In this document: piece by piece, positions 54,404 to 63,127 of the stretch | Layout: each line of letters opens with the position of its first letter | Numbering within the stretch: the stretch's first letter is position 1 | Source: Rhodobacter sp. | Lineage (GTDB): Bacteria; Pseudomonadota; Alphaproteobacteria; Rhodobacterales; Rhodobacteraceae | Length of the DNA: 64,000 nucleotides | Assembly: GCA_027487575.1 (NCBI GenBank) | Contig: JAIYDJ010000075.1 | Coordinates: 62,001 to 126,000 of the forward strand | Direction: 5' to 3' | Notes under the pieces: model-generated | What the model saw: the letters and a program-made list of their open reading frames with translations, nothing else | Told to the model about the DNA's origin: nothing | Databases searched by the model: none | Position numbers and translations under genes: made by a program

Positions 54404-54831
54404 GGTTTCAGGTCCCGCGCCGTCAGGATCGAGATGGCCAGCGAGGCCAGGATGCAGGCGGTGAACAGGTACATTCCCCAGGCGACCTCGACCGTCGCCA
54501 TCCCGATGCCCTTGACCAGCACGATGTAAAGCGCGACCAGAAACACGTCGGCCATCGCAAGCTTGCCAAGGATATGCAGGGCGGGCAGCACCTTGGGCGA
54601 CAGTAGCCCGAAGTGCAGCAGGGCCAGTCCGATGGTCTTCAGCCACGGCGCGAAGATGGCGAACACGGTAACCACCAGTGCCAGCACGACATCGCTTTGC
54701 CACAGCGCTTGCAGCCCCGAAACCACCGAAATCTCGTCCATGCCGAACACCGGCAACAGAGCCGCGCGCATCAGCGGGGCGAACCACGCTATTGGAAACA
54801 GGATCAGCAGGGCGAGGTTGGCGTATTTCAT
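54400..54831 (-). CDS. Paraquat-inducible protein A-like membrane protein
   Basis: 143 aa from MKYANLALLILFP; an upstream extension is not family-like. Four hydrophobic helices cover most of the protein, as in the half-size PqiA family. PqiA proteins are linked to lipid transport and membrane stress, and the neighbours mlaF and mlaE fit that theme. It starts 4 bp after the mlaF stop and overlaps radA by 4 bp. Confidence 0.8.
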   Translation of the reverse strand: MKYANLALLILFPIAWFAPLMRAALLPVFGMDEISVVSGLQALWQSDVVLALVVTVFAIFAPWLKTIGLALLHFGLLSPKVLPALHILGKLAMADVFLVALYIVLVKGIGMATVEVAWGMYLFTACILASLAISILTARDLKP

Positions 54832-54835
54832 GTCC

Positions 54836-55582
54836 CTACCGGACCGAGGCGATGGGGCCTTCGGCGCGGCCATGGATGAACTGCTGCAGGTAAGGGTCTG
54901 ACGCCGTGTCCATTTCGGTCACCGGGCCGGTCCACTGGATCACCCCGGCATGCAGCATGGCAACCCGGTCGGCAATCGCACGGACCGAACTCATGTCATG
55001 GGTGATGGTCATCGCGGTGGCGCCCATTTCCACGACGATCTCGCGGATCAGGTCGTTGATCACGCCCGACATGATCGGGTCCAGCCCGGTGGTGGGCTCG
55101 TCAAAGAAGATGATCTCGGGCTCTGCTGCGATGGCGCGGGCGAGGCCGACGCGCTTTTGCATCCCGCCCGACAGTTCCGCCGGGAACTGGTCGGCCACGG
55201 CAGGGGTCAGCCCGACCCGACGCAGTTTTTCCAGCGCGATGGCGCGGGCCTGATCCTTTGGCAAGGCGGAAGCCCCCCGCATCAGACGGAAGGCCACATT
55301 CTCCCAAACCTTTAGCGAGTCAAACAGCGCGCCGCCCTGAAACAGCATTCCGAACCGGGCAAGGAACGCGTCGCGTTCGGCCTTGGCCACGTCCTGACCG
55401 TCCAGCGTGATCGTGCCCGCATCGGGGCGCACGAGGCCGAGGATACACTTCAACAGAACCGACTTGCCGGTGCCCGACCCGCCGATCACCACCATCGACT
55501 GGCCCTTTGGCAGCGTCAGGTCGATTCCCCGCAGCACGCGGTTGGACCCGAAGGTTTTCTGGACGGACCGCAGTTCGATCAT
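54836..55582 (-). CDS. mlaF: Phospholipid ABC transporter ATPase MlaF
   Basis: 248 aa from [12 protein letters not shown], a start that overlaps the mlaE stop. Walker A GGSGTGKS, signature LSGGMQKR and Walker B IIFFDEPTTGLDP are present. MlaF drives retrograde phospholipid traffic between outer and inner membrane with MlaE. The mlaD-type MCE subunit is not in this window. Confidence 0.9.
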   Translation of the reverse strand: MIELRSVQKTFGSNRVLRGIDLTLPKGQSMVVIGGSGTGKSVLLKCILGLVRPDAGTITLDGQDVAKAERDAFLARFGMLFQGGALFDSLKVWENVAFRLMRGASALPKDQARAIALEKLRRVGLTPAVADQFPAELSGGMQKRVGLARAIAAEPEIIFFDEPTTGLDPIMSGVINDLIREIVVEMGATAMTITHDMSSVRAIADRVAMLHAGVIQWTGPVTEMDTASDPYLQQFIHGRAEGPIASVR

Positions 55583-56361
55583 GAGGTAAAGAACACCTCC
55601 GTCAGGACGTAGTTGGCGGCGAGGATGATGACCGACGCCGCAACCACGGCCGATTTGGTCGCCGCACCCACACCCTGCGCCCCGCGCCCCGACGTCATGC
55701 CGAAATAGCACCCCATCAGCGCCACGATGAAGCCGAAGGCCGCACCCTTGACCATGCCCGACAGCACATCCCAGGTTTCCAGAAAATCCACGGTGGTTTT
55801 CAGATAGGCCGCCGAGTTGAAGTCCAGCCGGGTGATGCCCACCAGCCAGCCGCCCATGATGCCGATGGAATCACCGACCGCCACCAGAACCGGAACCGCC
55901 AGCGTGGCCGCAAGCACGCGGGGCACGGCCAGATACTTTATCGGATTGGTCGAAAGCGTCACCAGCGCGTCGATCTGTTCAGTCACCTTCATCGTGCCGA
56001 TCTCGGCGGCGATGGAGCTTGCCACCCGTGCCGCCACCATCAGCCCACCCAGAACCGGCCCCAGCTCCCGCGCCATGCCGATGGCAACGATCGAGGGAAC
56101 CACCGATTCGGCGTTGAACCGCGCCCCGCCTGAATAGATCTGCAGCGCCAGCGCGCCGCCGGTGAACAGCGCGGTCAACCCCACGACGGGAATTGAAAAC
56201 CAGCCGATCTGCATCAGCGCGTGGCCGAATTCGCGGGCATAGAACGGCGGGCGGACCAGATGCGACAGGACGGACCCGGCAAACAGGCTGACGCGGCCCA
56301 CCCCGGCGAGCGCCGCCAGAACAGGGCGGCCGATGGCGGCAAGAAAGCCCGTCAGCGTCAC
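55579..56361 (-). CDS. mlaE: Phospholipid ABC transporter permease MlaE
   Basis: 260 aa from a GTG that overlaps the alr stop (GTGA). Helices and the MlaE motif [22 protein letters not shown], with the coupling E, are typical. Forms the inner-membrane channel with MlaF. A longer frame extends upstream inside alr and is rejected because it overlaps alr. Confidence 0.9.
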   Translation of the reverse strand: MTLTGFLAAIGRPVLAALAGVGRVSLFAGSVLSHLVRPPFYAREFGHALMQIGWFSIPVVGLTALFTGGALALQIYSGGARFNAESVVPSIVAIGMARELGPVLGGLMVAARVASSIAAEIGTMKVTEQIDALVTLSTNPIKYLAVPRVLAATLAVPVLVAVGDSIGIMGGWLVGITRLDFNSAAYLKTTVDFLETWDVLSGMVKGAAFGFIVALMGCYFGMTSGRGAQGVGAATKSAVVAASVIILAANYVLTEVFFTS

Positions 56362-57407
56362 GTGACCGGCTCGACATAACGGCGTGTGTACCGCGCGCCA
56401 AGGCTGGTCAGCACCTCGTATCCGATGGTCCCCGCGGCGTCGGCCAGATCGTCGACCGTCTGGTAGGGGCCAAGGATATCGAGGCTGCGCGGCAGATCGG
56501 CGAGGTGGCTGACATCGACGGTGATCATGTCCATCGACACCCGGCCCACCAGCGGGCAGGGCACATCGCCATCCCACAGCACGGCCTTGTTCGACAGCCC
56601 GCGCATCAGGCCGTCGGCATAGCCCGCGGCCACGGTGGCGATCAGGCTGGGCTGCTCTGCCTCCCATGTCGCCGAATATCCCACGATCTCTCCGGCCTCG
56701 ACCTGCCGGGTCTGGATGACCGGCAGCGACAGGGTGACGACAGTCGCAGCCCCCTCATAGGGCCGCCCGCCATAAAGGCCGATACCGGGGCGGGTCAGAT
56801 CGAAGTGATAGCGCGGGCCCAGCAGGATGCCGCCCGTCGCGGCAAACGAACGCGGCACGCCGGTGCCGTCGGTCATCGCGTGAAACTGGGCAAGCTGGTG
56901 TTCGTTCATCGGATGGTCAGGGTCGTCGGCGCAGGCGAGATGCGACATCAGAAGTTCCGGACCCGCCTCCAGCAGATAGGGGGCCAGCGCCTCCCATTCC
57001 GCAGGCTCCATGCCCAGACGGTTCATCCCGGTATCAAGTTGCACGCCGAAGGCATGGCCGGGCAGCGCCTCGAGATGGCGGGTGACCTGATCGAGCGCGT
57101 TCAGCATCGGGGTCAGGTCCAGATCGCCGATCATCTCGGTGTCGCCCGCCATGTGGCCCGACAGCACGCAGATCTGCGGGCCGGGGCCAAGCGCCTGCCG
57201 CACGGCCGCGCCCTCTTCGGCCATCGCCACGAAGAACCGCCGGGCCCCGGCGCGGGCCAGCGTCTGCACCACGCGGGTGATGCCAAGGCCATAAGCGTCG
57301 GCCTTGACGACGGCGGCGGTCTGCACGCCGGACGCGGTGGCACGGTCAAGCGCCCGCCAGTTGGCGGTCAGCGCGTCGAGGTCGATGGTGAGGGTACCGG
57401 ATGCCAT
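56358..57407 (-). CDS. alr: Alanine racemase
   Basis: 349 aa. PLP-binding lysine K35 in [10 protein letters not shown] and the second-subunit catalytic tyrosine in [13 protein letters not shown] mark alanine racemase, which supplies D-alanine for peptidoglycan. Normal length. Overlaps mlaE by 4 bp, so it heads the alr-mlaE-mlaF-pqiA-radA string. A 242-bp gap with strong hairpins lies upstream, before dnaB. Confidence 0.95.
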   Translation of the reverse strand: MASGTLTIDLDALTANWRALDRATASGVQTAAVVKADAYGLGITRVVQTLARAGARRFFVAMAEEGAAVRQALGPGPQICVLSGHMAGDTEMIGDLDLTPMLNALDQVTRHLEALPGHAFGVQLDTGMNRLGMEPAEWEALAPYLLEAGPELLMSHLACADDPDHPMNEHQLAQFHAMTDGTGVPRSFAATGGILLGPRYHFDLTRPGIGLYGGRPYEGAATVVTLSLPVIQTRQVEAGEIVGYSATWEAEQPSLIATVAAGYADGLMRGLSNKAVLWDGDVPCPLVGRVSMDMITVDVSHLADLPRSLDILGPYQTVDDLADAAGTIGYEVLTSLGARYTRRYVEPVT

Positions 57408-57461
57408 GGGGGGGTTTTGACAGGCGCGCGGGCGGGGTCAAGGGATATCTGGAACAGGGGT

Positions 57462-57580
57462 GCCGCCGAGGGGGGCATCGAGCCCCCCGCGGCGGCGCTG
57501 GCGCGGAATGGCGCCGAAGGGCGGCGCCCTTTGCGAGGCAGGGCCTTCGGCGAGGATATTTTTGCAGAGAAAAAGTCGGA
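57462..57580. repeat. Intergenic hairpins and repeat copy 3 between alr and dnaB
   Basis: A 15-bp stem with one mismatch (GCCGCCG-A-GGGGGGC / GCCCCCC-G-CGGCGGC, 57462-57496, loop ATCGA) is followed by a second stem (about 57509-57529) and GAGGATATTTTTGCAGAGAA. The last segment resembles the GGGATATT-ACAGAAAA tail of copies 1 and 2. It probably terminates dnaB transcripts; the whole block belongs to the same repeat family. Confidence 0.55.
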
Positions 57581-57649
57581 CGCACCCCGTGGATATTCTG
57601 TGAAACCGTTGCATCGCGCACCAGCGGGATGGTCCGACGGCGGGGCGGA

Positions 57650-59155
57650 TCAGAAGCCCACGTCGTCGCGTCCCTTCTGCCAGCTTTGCGCCAGATTGGA
57701 GAACCGGGTGAACCGCCCTTCGAAGGCCAGTTCCACGGTGCCGATCGGGCCGTGGCGCTGCTTGCCGATGATGACTTCGGCCTTTCCATGCACCGATTCC
57801 ATGATGACCTGCCACTGCGCCATCTTTTCCAGTTCGTGATCGCCGGGCTTCTCGCGCTCGCGGTAGTATTCGTCGCGGTAGACGAACATCACCACGTCGG
57901 CGTCCTGCTCGATCGACCCGGATTCGCGCAGGTCGCTGAGTTGCGGGCGCTTGTCCTCGCGGCTTTCGACCTGACGGGAAAGCTGCGACAGCGCGATGAC
58001 GGGGATGTTCAGTTCCTTGGCGATGGCCTTCAGACCTTGCGTGATCTCGGACACCTCCTGCACCCGGTTTTCCTTGGAAGATCCCTTCAGGAGTTGCAGG
58101 TAGTCGATGATCAGCACATCCAGCCCCTGCGTCCGCTTCAGCCGCCGCGCACGGGCGGCGACCTGCGAAATCGGCAGGGCGGGGGTGTCGTCGATGTAAA
58201 GGGGGCAGGATTCCAGCGCCTTGGCCGCCTCGACGAAGCGGCGGAATTCGCCTTCCGTCATGTCGCCGCGCCGGATCTGTTCGGACGGAACCTCGGAGGC
58301 TTCGGACAGAATCCGCGCCGCCAACTGTTCGGCGCTCATTTCAAGGCTGAAGAACCCGACCACCCCGCCTTCGACCGAACCTTCGCCGCCATCGGGCAGG
58401 CGGCCGCGCTTGTGCGCCTTGGCGATGTTGAAGGCGATGTTGGTGGCCAGCGACGTCTTGCCCATCGAAGGCCGCCCCGCGAGGATCAGGAGGTCGGATG
58501 GGTGCAACCCGCCCAGCTTCTTGTCCAGATCGACCAGCCCGGTGGAAATGCCCGCCAGCCCACCGTCGCGCTGATAGGCGGCGTTGGCGTGGTTCACCGC
58601 GTCAGTCACGGCCTTGAGGAACGACTGGAACCCGCGTTCGGCCACGCCCTGTTCGCCCAGCTTGTAAAGCCGCTGTTCGGCCTCGATGATCTGTTCCTTC
58701 GGTTCGTTGTCGATCTCGACCTTGGCCGCCGCCGCCGCAATGTCGCGCCCGAGGCTGATCAATTCGCGCCGCACGGCGAGGTCGTAGATCATCTGCGCAT
58801 AATCGCGCGCGGCATAGGCCGAGATCGCGGCACCCGCGAGGCGGACGAGATAGGCGGGGCCGCCGAGTTCCTTCAACCCGGCGTCCTCCTCGAAGAACGG
58901 CTTCAGCGTGACCGGGGAAGCGAGGGCGTTCTTGAGGATGCGGGCGGCGGCGCGTTCGAAGATGCGCTGATGGACCGGATCGAAGAAATGCGCGGGTTTC
59001 ACCACAGAGGCGATGCGGTCATAGACGTCGTTGTTGGTCAGGATCGCGCCCAGCAACTGCTGTTCCGCCTCGATGTTGTGCGGCAGGCTGTCGGTGTCGG
59101 GCAGGGGTGCCGGCAGGCCGGGAATGATGGTCCTGATCGTGGCAATCTCGTTCAT
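57650..59155 (-). CDS. dnaB: Replicative DNA helicase DnaB
   Basis: 501 aa from MNEIATIRTIIPG after AAGGACGCGCAGG. N-terminal domain, linker and RecA-like core with Walker A GRPSMGKTS (about residue 228), Walker B VLIIDYLQLL and the DRRPQLSDLRESGSIEQDAD region. Unwinds DNA at the replication fork. Long antisense frames cover it and are not genes. Confidence 0.96.
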   Translation of the reverse strand: MNEIATIRTIIPGLPAPLPDTDSLPHNIEAEQQLLGAILTNNDVYDRIASVVKPAHFFDPVHQRIFERAAARILKNALASPVTLKPFFEEDAGLKELGGPAYLVRLAGAAISAYAARDYAQMIYDLAVRRELISLGRDIAAAAAKVEIDNEPKEQIIEAEQRLYKLGEQGVAERGFQSFLKAVTDAVNHANAAYQRDGGLAGISTGLVDLDKKLGGLHPSDLLILAGRPSMGKTSLATNIAFNIAKAHKRGRLPDGGEGSVEGGVVGFFSLEMSAEQLAARILSEASEVPSEQIRRGDMTEGEFRRFVEAAKALESCPLYIDDTPALPISQVAARARRLKRTQGLDVLIIDYLQLLKGSSKENRVQEVSEITQGLKAIAKELNIPVIALSQLSRQVESREDKRPQLSDLRESGSIEQDADVVMFVYRDEYYREREKPGDHELEKMAQWQVIMESVHGKAEVIIGKQRHGPIGTVELAFEGRFTRFSNLAQSWQKGRDDVGF

Positions 59156-59417
59156 CCTGCGCGTCCTTATGCGGGTCCGGCTTCGGCGTCCGGTGCGAAG
59201 TCTCTGGTCGATGCCCGATCCGGCGTGCGCCCGCAAGCCATGGGCAAGTCTGGGGATAAGGCTTGGGGCGAGTCGGGTTTGCCCGGTGGGCCGGGCTGTC
59301 AGACTACCACATCTTGTGAAAGGGGGGCGGGATTTACCGCGCCGGATGATTCGATGCGGGCTTTTCCCCATGCGTCCACAGGGTGGTTGACTTGCGGAAA
59401 GTCGAAGTGACGCAAGG

Positions 59418-60098
59418 TCAGGCGGAAGTTCGCGCTGCCTGCCAGGCGCGGGGGTCGTCGAGAAAAGTTTCAACCTCGGCCAGGGTGGCCGCGTCGAAGG
59501 CCCCCTGCGCCCGTGCCTCGGCCAGCACGTCCCGCCAGGTGCACAGGTGATGCAGGGCAATGCCGTGGTCTGCAAGCCGGGCTTCGGTTTCGGGGAAGAT
59601 GCCGTAATAGAAGATCACCGCCGTATGCCCGCAGGTGGCCCCGGTTTCACGGATCGCATCGACGAAGGACAGCTTGCTGCCGCCGTCGGTGGTCAGGTCT
59701 TCGACCAGCAGCACCCGCTGGCCCGGTGTCATCGCGCCTTCGATCCGGGCGTTGCGGCCGTACCCTTTCGGCTTCTTGCGCACATAGGTCATCGGCAGGG
59801 CCATCCGTTCGGCCACCAGCGCGGCGAAGGGGATGCCGGCCGTCTCGCCACCCGCGATGTTGTCGAACGCCTCGAAGCCTGCGTTGCGCATCACCGTCAC
59901 GGTCAGGAAATCCATCAGCGCCGAGCGGATGCGAGGATAGGAGATCAGCTTGCGACAGTCGATGTAGGTCGGGCTGGGCAGGCCGCTGGCCAGAATGAAC
60001 GGCGTTTCGGCGTTGAAATGCACGGCCTTGATCTCCAGCAGGGCGCGGGCTGTCAGGCGGGCGATTTCGGCGGCGGGCGGGAAGCTGGCTGGGATCAC
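59418..60098 (-). CDS. pyrE: Orotate phosphoribosyltransferase
   Basis: 226 aa from a GTG preceded by AAGGA. The PRPP-binding loop [13 protein letters not shown] is intact. PyrE joins orotate to PRPP to give OMP in pyrimidine synthesis. It lies 95 bp downstream of pyrC on the same strand, forming a pyrC-pyrE unit. The 262-bp gap downstream, before dnaB, shows no gene. Confidence 0.95.
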   Translation of the reverse strand: MIPASFPPAAEIARLTARALLEIKAVHFNAETPFILASGLPSPTYIDCRKLISYPRIRSALMDFLTVTVMRNAGFEAFDNIAGGETAGIPFAALVAERMALPMTYVRKKPKGYGRNARIEGAMTPGQRVLLVEDLTTDGGSKLSFVDAIRETGATCGHTAVIFYYGIFPETEARLADHGIALHHLCTWRDVLAEARAQGAFDAATLAEVETFLDDPRAWQAARTSA

Positions 60099-60193
60099 GG
60101 GTCGGTCCTTTGCAGGGCTGCGGGGCGTCCGGCTTGTGCACCCTCGGACGGCCATCCCGCCCCGCTGCGCACGGCCTTCGGGTCAGGCAGACG

Positions 60194-61237
60194 TCAGGGC
60201 TCCACCTGCCAATGCACGGGGAAACCGGGGTTGAAGACGGTGACGGGCCCCGCCTCGGTGAAAATCTGGTCGGGCTGGGCCAATGGAGTGTCGTGCCGGA
60301 CCAGCGTGATGCGGGCTTCATTCGGGGCAAGGCGGTAGTAGTTTGCGCCCTGAAGGCTGGTGAACGCCTCCAGCCGGTCCAGCCGGCCCTGATTTTCGAA
60401 CACATGGGCCAGCAGCGCCATTGTGTTTGGGGCGGTGAAACACCCCGCACAGCCGCAGGCGTTCTCTTTCAGGGCGTCCACATGCGGTGCGGAATCGGTG
60501 CCAAGGAAGAAGCACGCCTCGCCACTGGTGGCGGCGGCGACAAGGGCCGCGCGGTGTTCCTCGCGCTTGGCGACGGGAAGGCAATAGTAATGCGGCCGGA
60601 TGCCGCCGACCAGCAGGTGGTTGCGGTTCAGGATCAGGTGATGCGTGGTGATCGTGGCGGCAACCTGCGGCCCCTGCGCGCGCACCCAGGCCACCGCCTG
60701 CGATGTAGTGATATGCTCCATCACGATGCGCAGGGCGGGGTGGCTGCGGCGCAGCGGATCAAGGACGGTGTCGAGGAACACGGCTTCGCGGTCGAAGATG
60801 TCGACCTCGGGCGTCGTCACCTCGCCGTGCAGGCACAGCGGCAGGTCGATCTCAGCCATCCGGTCCAGCACGGCGGAGACTCGGGCCATGTCGCGCACAC
60901 CGCCATGCGAATTGGTGGTGGCCCCGGCGGGATACAGCTTTACCGCCGTGACCAGACCGGATGCGGCGGCGGCGGCCACGTCGTCGGGATCGGTGTCCTC
61001 GGTCAGGTAAAGCGTCATCAGCGGCCGGAATGCTGCACCCTCGGGCAGGGCTGCCATGATGCGCGCAAGGTAGGCGGTGGCCTGTGCCGCCGTGACCACG
61101 GGTGGTACCAGATTGGGCATCACCAGCGCGCGGGCAAAATGGCGGGCGGATTCGGGAAGCACGCCTTGCAGCATCGCCCCGTCGCGCAGGTGCAGATGCA
61201 TGTCGTCGGGGCGGCGCAGGATCAATCGCAGGGTCAT
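60194..61237 (-). CDS. pyrC: Dihydroorotase (type II)
   Basis: 347 aa. Metal ligands in DDMHLHLRD (H14, H16), the carbamylated lysine in [13 protein letters not shown] (about K99), and the ligand histidines in MEHITTS and THHLILN and the aspartate in FLGTDSAPH. Typical class II dihydroorotase, which interconverts carbamoyl aspartate and dihydroorotate. Promoter-proximal in the pyrC-pyrE unit. Confidence 0.96.
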   Translation of the reverse strand: MTLRLILRRPDDMHLHLRDGAMLQGVLPESARHFARALVMPNLVPPVVTAAQATAYLARIMAALPEGAAFRPLMTLYLTEDTDPDDVAAAAASGLVTAVKLYPAGATTNSHGGVRDMARVSAVLDRMAEIDLPLCLHGEVTTPEVDIFDREAVFLDTVLDPLRRSHPALRIVMEHITTSQAVAWVRAQGPQVAATITTHHLILNRNHLLVGGIRPHYYCLPVAKREEHRAALVAAATSGEACFFLGTDSAPHVDALKENACGCAGCFTAPNTMALLAHVFENQGRLDRLEAFTSLQGANYYRLAPNEARITLVRHDTPLAQPDQIFTEAGPVTVFNPGFPVHWQVEP

Positions 61238-61362
61238 GATCCGGGCCTAACGCATCGGCAAACGGTTTTCCAGCCGGTAAACCGACAAGGGTCCTGTCCA
61301 GCTCGCAGGAACCACGCTACGCTTTTGCGCGTTGCGGCCAGACAGGCATGACAGGACATCCG

Positions 61363-61680
61363 ATGACACCCCTATTCAATCCGTTCGACTTTCTGCGACC
61401 GACGATCGAGATGTCGCGCATGATGGTCGAGGCGCAGGAGGTCATCCTGTTGCGCATGACCGGCCTTGCCGGGGTCTGGCAGATGGGTCCGGCCGAGAAC
61501 CAGCGCATGATGGATGAAAAGGTCGAGGCGATGACCGAATCGGCGCAGGCCGTCTATGCCTCGGGGATGGCGGGAAATACGGCGGGGGAAATGGCGCTGG
61601 CGGGAATCGCCCCGCTGCGCGACCGGACGCGGGCCAATGCCAAGCGGTTGACCATCAAGGCTGCCGGCGGTGCAGCATGA
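61363..61680 (+). CDS. Hypothetical helical protein, 105 aa
   Basis: Start at MTPLFNPFDFLRP, which follows AGGACATCC; an ATG 15 bp earlier is possible. The product is one long amphipathic helix set (PTIEMSRMMVEAQEVILLRM, then AMTESAQAVYASGMAG), resembling phasin-like or antifreeze-annotated Rhodobacter proteins. Overlaps the next gene by 4 bp. No firm function. Confidence 0.65.
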   Translation: MTPLFNPFDFLRPTIEMSRMMVEAQEVILLRMTGLAGVWQMGPAENQRMMDEKVEAMTESAQAVYASGMAGNTAGEMALAGIAPLRDRTRANAKRLTIKAAGGAA

Positions 61681-62066
61681 AGGTGCTTTGGCTGGTTCTG
61701 CTGTTTCCGGGTGCAGCACTGGCGCAGGACGTGGATTGTGCCGCGGCCCAGACGCAGATCGACATGACCTTTTGCGCCGCCGAAGCGTTCCGGGAGGCTG
61801 ACGCCGACCTCAACCTGGCCTATGGCGAGGCGCGCGCGCTGATGCGCCGGATCGACGCCGACCTGCGACCGGCGGACCGTGGCGCAGAACTGGCCTTGCG
61901 CGACGGGCAGCGGGCCTGGATCACCTATCGCGATCAGGCCTGCAAGGCCGAAGCCTATCTCTGGTGGGGCGGGTCAGGGCAGACGATGATCCACGAAGCC
62001 TGCCGGGCGCGGGTCACTCAGGCGCGGGCGGACGATCTGTGGGAAGTGGTGGCCAGCGGTTCGTGA
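61677..62066 (+). CDS. LprI-type lysozyme inhibitor family protein (DUF1311)
   Basis: 129 aa with a signal peptide (MKVLWLVLLFPGAALAQ). The mature part has the DUF1311 pattern CAAAQTQIDMTFCAAEAFREADADLN and GQRAWITYRDQACKAEA, with four or more cysteines. LprI-type proteins inhibit lysozyme in the periplasm; actual role here unknown. Coupled to the preceding small gene by 4-bp overlap. Confidence 0.8.
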   Translation: MKVLWLVLLFPGAALAQDVDCAAAQTQIDMTFCAAEAFREADADLNLAYGEARALMRRIDADLRPADRGAELALRDGQRAWITYRDQACKAEAYLWWGGSGQTMIHEACRARVTQARADDLWEVVASGS

Positions 62067-62073
62067 CGGCCGG

Positions 62074-62982
62074 TCAGCCCGCCTGAAGCTCGGCAAGGCG
62101 CTTGCGGAACCGCGGGGCGTTCAGGCGCCGGTTCACCGACCGGCAGATCATCGCCTCGTGTCCGGTTCTGCCCGCCTTTGCGGCCTGCTGCAGGATGGCC
62201 CGCAGATAGGGGCCGAAGTCGCGCCGGCGCCGCCAGACCGATGCCCAAAGCGCGGGTGTCAGCCGGTCTTCCACCGCAGCCTCGATCAATCCGTCGAGCA
62301 GTCCCATGTGGCCAAGCGCCCAGTCGAGCCGGTCGCCAAGCAGCGGTGCCTTCATCCGGGTGACGTAAGGCGCGTGGAACAGCGCGGCATGCATCGCGTC
62401 TTCGTTCCGGGTCGGATCGAACAGCACGGCCACCTTTCCCGCGCCTTCCGTCATGTCGGGGGCATAGCCATAGCGCGACGTGAAGTTCAGTCTGCGCGCG
62501 GCCAGATCGCGGCGGTCCCAGCGCGCGACCCCCGGGTCGAGCGTGGCGCGGGGATTGACCAGCAGCACGTTGGCCCCCGGCGCCGTGACCGAAAAGGCCG
62601 CTGCCGCATACCCGCCCATCCCGGCCCCGAAGAACAGGACCCGGTCAAAATCCTCGAAGAACGCGTCATCGACCAGCCGGTCGAAATAGCCGTAAACCGC
62701 AGGGTCGCGGTACCAGGTCGCCCCGTCGGCGATCAGGCACAGGTGCGACCAGCCATGTTTTGCCGCGATTGCATGGGCGACCGGCAATTGTGCCGGGCGG
62801 GCGCACATCTGGTCCACCGTCTCGAAACTGACCACAAGCGTCGGGGCTTCGTCGATGAACAACGCCCAATGGCGCGGCCCGAGCGTCTGGAAATAGCCAT
62901 GCTCCTCGCCCAGGGCATCAAGCCGGGCGATCCAGTCATGACCGGAGGCCGCGTTGGTGTCAGGCATCATGGCATCGGACAT
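62074..62982 (-). CDS. Uncharacterised protein with a GxGxGG-like nucleophile elbow
   Basis: 302 aa from MSDAMMPDTNAASG; an upstream extension begins in the intergenic region. FFGAGMGGYAAAAFS, about 115-130 residues in, looks like the nucleophile elbow of an alpha/beta hydrolase, but the serine is replaced by methionine or not obvious. It lies beside a family-2 glycosyltransferase gene on the same strand. I do not recognise the family, and similar proteins in Rhodobacteraceae carry unreliable labels. Confidence 0.6.
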   Translation of the reverse strand: MSDAMMPDTNAASGHDWIARLDALGEEHGYFQTLGPRHWALFIDEAPTLVVSFETVDQMCARPAQLPVAHAIAAKHGWSHLCLIADGATWYRDPAVYGYFDRLVDDAFFEDFDRVLFFGAGMGGYAAAAFSVTAPGANVLLVNPRATLDPGVARWDRRDLAARRLNFTSRYGYAPDMTEGAGKVAVLFDPTRNEDAMHAALFHAPYVTRMKAPLLGDRLDWALGHMGLLDGLIEAAVEDRLTPALWASVWRRRRDFGPYLRAILQQAAKAGRTGHEAMICRSVNRRLNAPRFRKRLAELQAG

Positions 62983-63127
62983 CACACACACTCGAAGTTG
63001 CCGAACGCCATTGGCGCCGGTGCATGGTCCCACCCATGCGGCACAATCGGGTGATTTGCCGATTCATGCAAGAAGATACGACCCTGCATTGGCGGGCCGG
63101 GCGGGATAGTGCCGGTGGATTGTTTCG

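Noticed and set aside
57401..59410. A 669-codon rightward frame over dnaB
   Set aside because: dnaB on the other strand has all helicase motifs; the rightward frame does not.
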